Shown here piece by piece: positions 5,808 through 9,000 of a stretch of DNA of 9,000 nucleotides. The position numbers and the translations under genes are program-made. Source of the DNA: Acidobacteriota bacterium (GTDB lineage: Bacteria > Acidobacteriota > Terriglobia > Bryobacterales > JACQDG01); the NCBI GenBank assembly GCA_016201185.1, contig JACQDG010000195.1, positions 1 through 9,000 of the forward strand, in the 5' to 3' direction. The notes beneath the pieces were generated by a model that saw only the letters and a program-made list of their open reading frames with translations, was not told the DNA's origin and did no database searches. The number at the start of each line of letters is the position of its first letter. The first letter of the stretch is position 1.

Positions 5808-6560
5808 ATGGCGGACTCGAAGACAGTTGAGATTCGGATCAAGCGGCAGTTGACGCCCGACGGCCCTAGCCGCCGGGAAACCTTCCGCGTTCCCTTGAGG
5901 CCGGGCCTGAACATTATCGGCGCGCTGATGATGATCGCCGAAAACCCGGTCACCGCCGAGGGCCGGCAGACGGTTCCGGTTTCCTACGACGCCAACTGTT
6001 TGGAAGAGGTGTGCGGCTCCTGCGCCATGGTGATCAACGGGAAGGTGCACATGGCCTGCTCGGCGCTGATCGAGCGCCTCGATCAGCCGATTCGTCTCGA
6101 GCCGATGTCCCGCTTCCCTGTGGTACGGGACCTGCAGGTGGACCGCTCCCGATTGTTTCGGGACCTCCAGCGGGTCAAGGCCTGGATCCCCATTGACGGC
6201 ACTTACGATCTGGGCCCCGGGCCGCGGATGTCCCAGCGCGAGCAGGAGGCCGCCTATCACTTCGCGCGCTGCATCTCCTGCGGCTCTTGCCTGGAAGTCT
6301 GCCCGCAGTACAACGACCAGACGCAATTTGTGGGCGCGGCCGTGCTGGGGCAGGTCCGCCTGTTCAACTCCCACCCCACCGGCCAGATGAATGCTCCCGA
6401 GCGCCTGGAAGCGCTGCTGGGGCCGGGCGGTATCCACGAGTGCGGCTACGCGCAGAACTGCGTCGAGATCTGCCCCAAGGATATTCCACTTACCCAAGCC
6501 ATCAGTGAAGTCGGCGGGCAGGTGATGCGGCACGTGCTGTTGGGTTTCTTGAGAAAGTAA
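5808..6560 (+). CDS. sdhB: Succinate dehydrogenase iron-sulfur subunit
   Basis: This subunit carries electrons from FAD in SdhA to the heme and quinone sites in SdhC. The 250-residue protein has an N-terminal plant-type ferredoxin domain with cysteines 64, 69, 72 and 84 for the [2Fe-2S] cluster. A C-terminal domain follows, with CISCGSC (155, 158, 161) plus C222 for the [4Fe-4S] cluster and C165, C212 and C218 for the [3Fe-4S] cluster. All eleven ligands are present in canonical order. The start follows the sdhA stop by seven bases, with only a weak purine stretch (GAAGAAA) as a ribosome binding site, so translation is probably coupled. The gene is followed 16 bases later by an exported prolyl isomerase, and its last codons lie in a purine-rich stretch that continues into that gene. 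Confidence 0.97.
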   Translation: MADSKTVEIRIKRQLTPDGPSRRETFRVPLRPGLNIIGALMMIAENPVTAEGRQTVPVSYDANCLEEVCGSCAMVINGKVHMACSALIERLDQPIRLEPMSRFPVVRDLQVDRSRLFRDLQRVKAWIPIDGTYDLGPGPRMSQREQEAAYHFARCISCGSCLEVCPQYNDQTQFVGAAVLGQVRLFNSHPTGQMNAPERLEALLGPGGIHECGYAQNCVEICPKDIPLTQAISEVGGQVMRHVLLGFLRK

Positions 6561-6563
6561 GAA

Positions 6564-6573
6564 GGGAGAGGAG
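6564..6573 (+). promoter_or_regulatory. Strong ribosome binding site for the cyclophilin gene
   Basis: GGGAGAGGAG contains two overlapping Shine-Dalgarno options, GGGAG eight bases and AGGAG three bases before the GTG at 6577. It decides the GTG start, from which a good signal peptide begins at once. Confidence 0.75.
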
Positions 6574-6576
6574 AAA

Positions 6577-7248
<672 letters not shown>

Positions 7249-7258
7249 GGTGGGAAAA

Positions 7259-7308
7259 GGTTACGGCAGGGCCGCCGAAAGAGCGGCCCCGCCGCATAGC
7301 CGTAAACC
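7259..7308. terminator. Compound hairpin between convergent genes, probable bidirectional terminator
   Basis: An inner perfect stem GGGCCGC (7269-7275) / GCGGCCC (7283-7289) with a 7-base loop sits inside an outer stem GGTTACGGC (7259-7267) / GCCGTAAACC (7299-7308), which has one bulged A. It lies between the cyclophilin stop at 7248 and the receptor stop at 7311. On the minus strand the stem is followed by CCTTTTCCC, a short T run; on the plus strand there is no T run, so termination there would be weaker. Confidence 0.6.
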
Positions 7309-7310
7309 GG

Positions 7311-9000
7311 TCAAAAGGCGAAGCGCAGACCCATCTGGATCTCTCGAGGCGTCAGAACGGTGCCGCTGATGCGGCCGAACGAGCCGGACCCGTAAGTGGT
7401 GTTGGGGTTGGCGAAGTGCGGATTGTTGAACAGGTTGAAGAATTCGGCGCGGAACTCGATCGATCGCCTCTCGTCGATGGCCGTCTTCTTGAAGACTGAG
7501 AAGTCGAAGTTCACCAGTCCCGGGCCGCGCACGTGACCGATGCCTGAGTTGCCGAAGGTGTACGGCGCCGGGTCAGCGAAGCAGCCCGTGTCGAGCCAGG
7601 CATCCACCCGCTTGGGCGTTCCGACGCTGGTGCAGGTGATGTCGGGGCGGTTGCCGGTCCCGGTGTTCAGCCGGGAAGTGGCTACGCTCATTACCAGCGG
7701 CTGCCCGCTCTGCACGGTTGTAATGCCGTTGATCGACCAGCCTCCGAGCACCTTCCTGGCCAGGGCGGAACCTCCCGACAGGTAGGGCTTCCCCGTTCCC
7801 ATCGGCAGCTCATAGCTGTAGCTCATCACCAGGTTCTGGGGAATATCCACGGCCTTGAACCCTGCTGACAGGCCGCGGTTCAGGCTGTCGAAGTACGGGA
7901 AGAGGGGACTGGAAACGGTGTCGATGCTCTTGGAGAAGGTATAGGCGGTCAGCATCTGGAAGCCGTCCGAGAAACGCTTCTCCACCTTCACCTGCAGGGC
8001 GTTGTAGTAGGAGTCTCCATCGCCGTTGCGCTGGTGTATTTCGGTCACGTTGGGAGCGAGGGAGTAGTAGGGGCGCCGCTCGTCAAAGGAGCCCGGTGCG
8101 GGCAGCGGCACGTTGATGTCGCGATCCCGGTAGATGTGGGTCCCGCGCGTGCCCAGGTAGGCTGCTTCCACCATCGTTTTCCAGCCCAGTTGGCGCTGCA
8201 CGCTAAAGTTCCACATCTGGGCCATGTCCTGCCGGAAATTGCGGGCGATGAACCAGACGGCAAATCCCGGCGGAGGATTCAGCGTCGGCGCCAGCGGCAC
8301 GGGAGTGAAACCGGGCAGGCCGTCGCTGACGCTGCGGGTGGGAACGAACTGGTTGGGCTGCTGCAGCACGTTCAGCAGGAAGAAGGGGTAGTTTCGCTCC
8401 AGGGTGCCGCCGGTGGCGCCGAAGTTGTCGGGAAAGTAGCTGATGCCATAAGCCGCGCGGATGGCCGTCTTGCCGTTGTCGGGCGAGTAGGCCAGTCCGA
8501 CGCGTGGCCCAAAACCTCGGGTGAAGTTATCCACGTTCGGCCCGCGGTCGCTTGATGAGGCGACGTGGATGAGCCCATCGCCGAGATCGAAGTTGGACTG
8601 GCGGTTGTATTTCTCCACCGGCCTTGTGAACAGGTCCCAGCGCAGGCCTACGTTCAAGGTCAGCTTGCTGGTGATGCGGTAATCGTCCTGAAGGTAGAAG
8701 CCCCAGTAGAGCATCCGCACGCCTGGCCGGGTATCCACAAAATCGCGTTCCACGCGATAGGGATAGCCTAACAGAAAGCTGGCCCAAGGACTGCCGGTGC
8801 CCCCCGCTCCGAGGTTGCTGGAGTAGTTGCCGTCGAAGTGGAACAGGCCGCGTGGCTGCGTCTGCGGATTGGTTAACGTGGACTGGATCCGCCGGATGTC
8901 GCCCCCCAGCTTCAGGGAATGCTTGCCCTTGATCCAGGTGAAGTTGTCCGTATATTGATAGGTATTGGCAATTCTCTGTGAATTGGTCCAGCCCGGCGAG
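7311..9000 (-). CDS. Oar-like TonB-dependent outer-membrane receptor, C-terminal part (runs off right edge)
   Basis: The minus-strand frame is open from the right edge to the TGA at 7313-7311, giving 562 residues of a larger protein. Features of the acidobacterial Oar-like TonB-dependent family include NFTWIKGKHSLKLGGDIRR near the visible start, ASFLLGYPYR, YWGFYLQDDYRITSKLTLNVGLRWD, GFGPRVGLAYSP, and a C-terminal block FRAEFFNLFNNPHFANP. The protein ends in aromatic-terminated GLRFAF, the usual signal for barrel insertion. Alternating polar and hydrophobic stretches fit beta strands. Relatives are often about 1,100 residues, with an N-terminal carboxypeptidase-regulatory-like domain and plug; these would lie beyond the edge. 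An internal GTG at 8753 is not the start, since the frame continues with family-like sequence upstream. Substrate is unknown; large oligosaccharides or peptides are common guesses. It shares a terminator region with the convergent cyclophilin gene. Confidence 0.92.
   Translation of the reverse strand, partial: SPGWTNSQRIANTYQYTDNFTWIKGKHSLKLGGDIRRIQSTLTNPQTQPRGLFHFDGNYSSNLGAGGTGSPWASFLLGYPYRVERDFVDTRPGVRMLYWGFYLQDDYRITSKLTLNVGLRWDLFTRPVEKYNRQSNFDLGDGLIHVASSSDRGPNVDNFTRGFGPRVGLAYSPDNGKTAIRAAYGISYFPDNFGATGGTLERNYPFFLLNVLQQPNQFVPTRSVSDGLPGFTPVPLAPTLNPPPGFAVWFIARNFRQDMAQMWNFSVQRQLGWKTMVEAAYLGTRGTHIYRDRDINVPLPAPGSFDERRPYYSLAPNVTEIHQRNGDGDSYYNALQVKVEKRFSDGFQMLTAYTFSKSIDTVSSPLFPYFDSLNRGLSAGFKAVDIPQNLVMSYSYELPMGTGKPYLSGGSALARKVLGGWSINGITTVQSGQPLVMSVATSRLNTGTGNRPDITCTSVGTPKRVDAWLDTGCFADPAPYTFGNSGIGHVRGPGLVNFDFSVFKKTAIDERRSIEFRAEFFNLFNNPHFANPNTTYGSGSFGRISGTVLTPREIQMGLRFAF

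Noticed and set aside
8034..8555. A 173-residue plus-strand frame inside the receptor region.
   Set aside because: The opposite strand has strong TonB-receptor motifs throughout, so this is a shadow.
8751..8753. The internal GTG as the start of the receptor gene.
   Set aside because: The same frame continues to the window edge with family-like sequence (barrel motifs such as GKHSLKLGGD), so the gene is cut by the edge.

Overview
The window looks like chromosomal DNA from a GC-rich, Gram-negative soil bacterium, most likely an acidobacterium. Four things suggest this: a PknB-type serine/threonine kinase N-terminus of the GGMGEVYRAKDTRL type; the C-terminal half of a large Oar-like TonB-dependent outer-membrane receptor; a five-helix, di-heme (type B) succinate dehydrogenase in the order C-A-B; and a patch of degenerate 7-bp tandem repeats of the kind I recall from acidobacterial genomes. 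The assignment is inference from protein flavour. There is no rRNA or other phylogenetic marker here.

Layout, left to right. (1) 1-229, minus: start of a Ser/Thr protein kinase that runs off the left edge. (2) 276-695, plus: a YjbQ/UPF0047 protein, divergent from the kinase. (3) 702-1496, minus: a LytTR-type response regulator with no histidine kinase beside it. (4) 1575-2894, plus: inositol-3-phosphate synthase, divergent from the regulator; the -10-like boxes for the two directions overlap. (5) 2898-3224, minus: a small protein with one membrane helix and an unbroken coiled coil, partly built from 21-bp tandem repeats. (6) 3315-6560, plus: succinate dehydrogenase sdhC-sdhA-sdhB, tightly packed behind a near-consensus promoter. 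(7) 6577-7248, plus: an exported cyclophilin-type prolyl isomerase 16 bases after sdhB. (8) 7311-9000, minus: the TonB-dependent receptor, open through the right edge. A compound hairpin sits between (7) and (8).

How the genes relate. The only clear functional unit is the sdh operon: a membrane di-heme anchor, a flavoprotein and an iron-sulfur protein that oxidise succinate and pass electrons to the quinone pool, probably menaquinone. The cyclophilin may share its transcript and would act in the periplasm. The regulator could control the divergent inositol phosphate synthase, but only the shared intergenic region supports that. The remaining genes are unrelated neighbours. There is almost no non-coding space and no stretch of 300 bases without a gene.

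I found no hidden multi-gene system. The more interesting signals are small: the sdhC promoter overlapping the upstream ATG, which moves the start; a 7-bp repeat patch that has become coding sequence at the end of sdhC; the near-perfect heptad protein with its 21-bp DNA repeats and a possible leaderless start; and the overlapping divergent promoter elements upstream of the inositol phosphate synthase.
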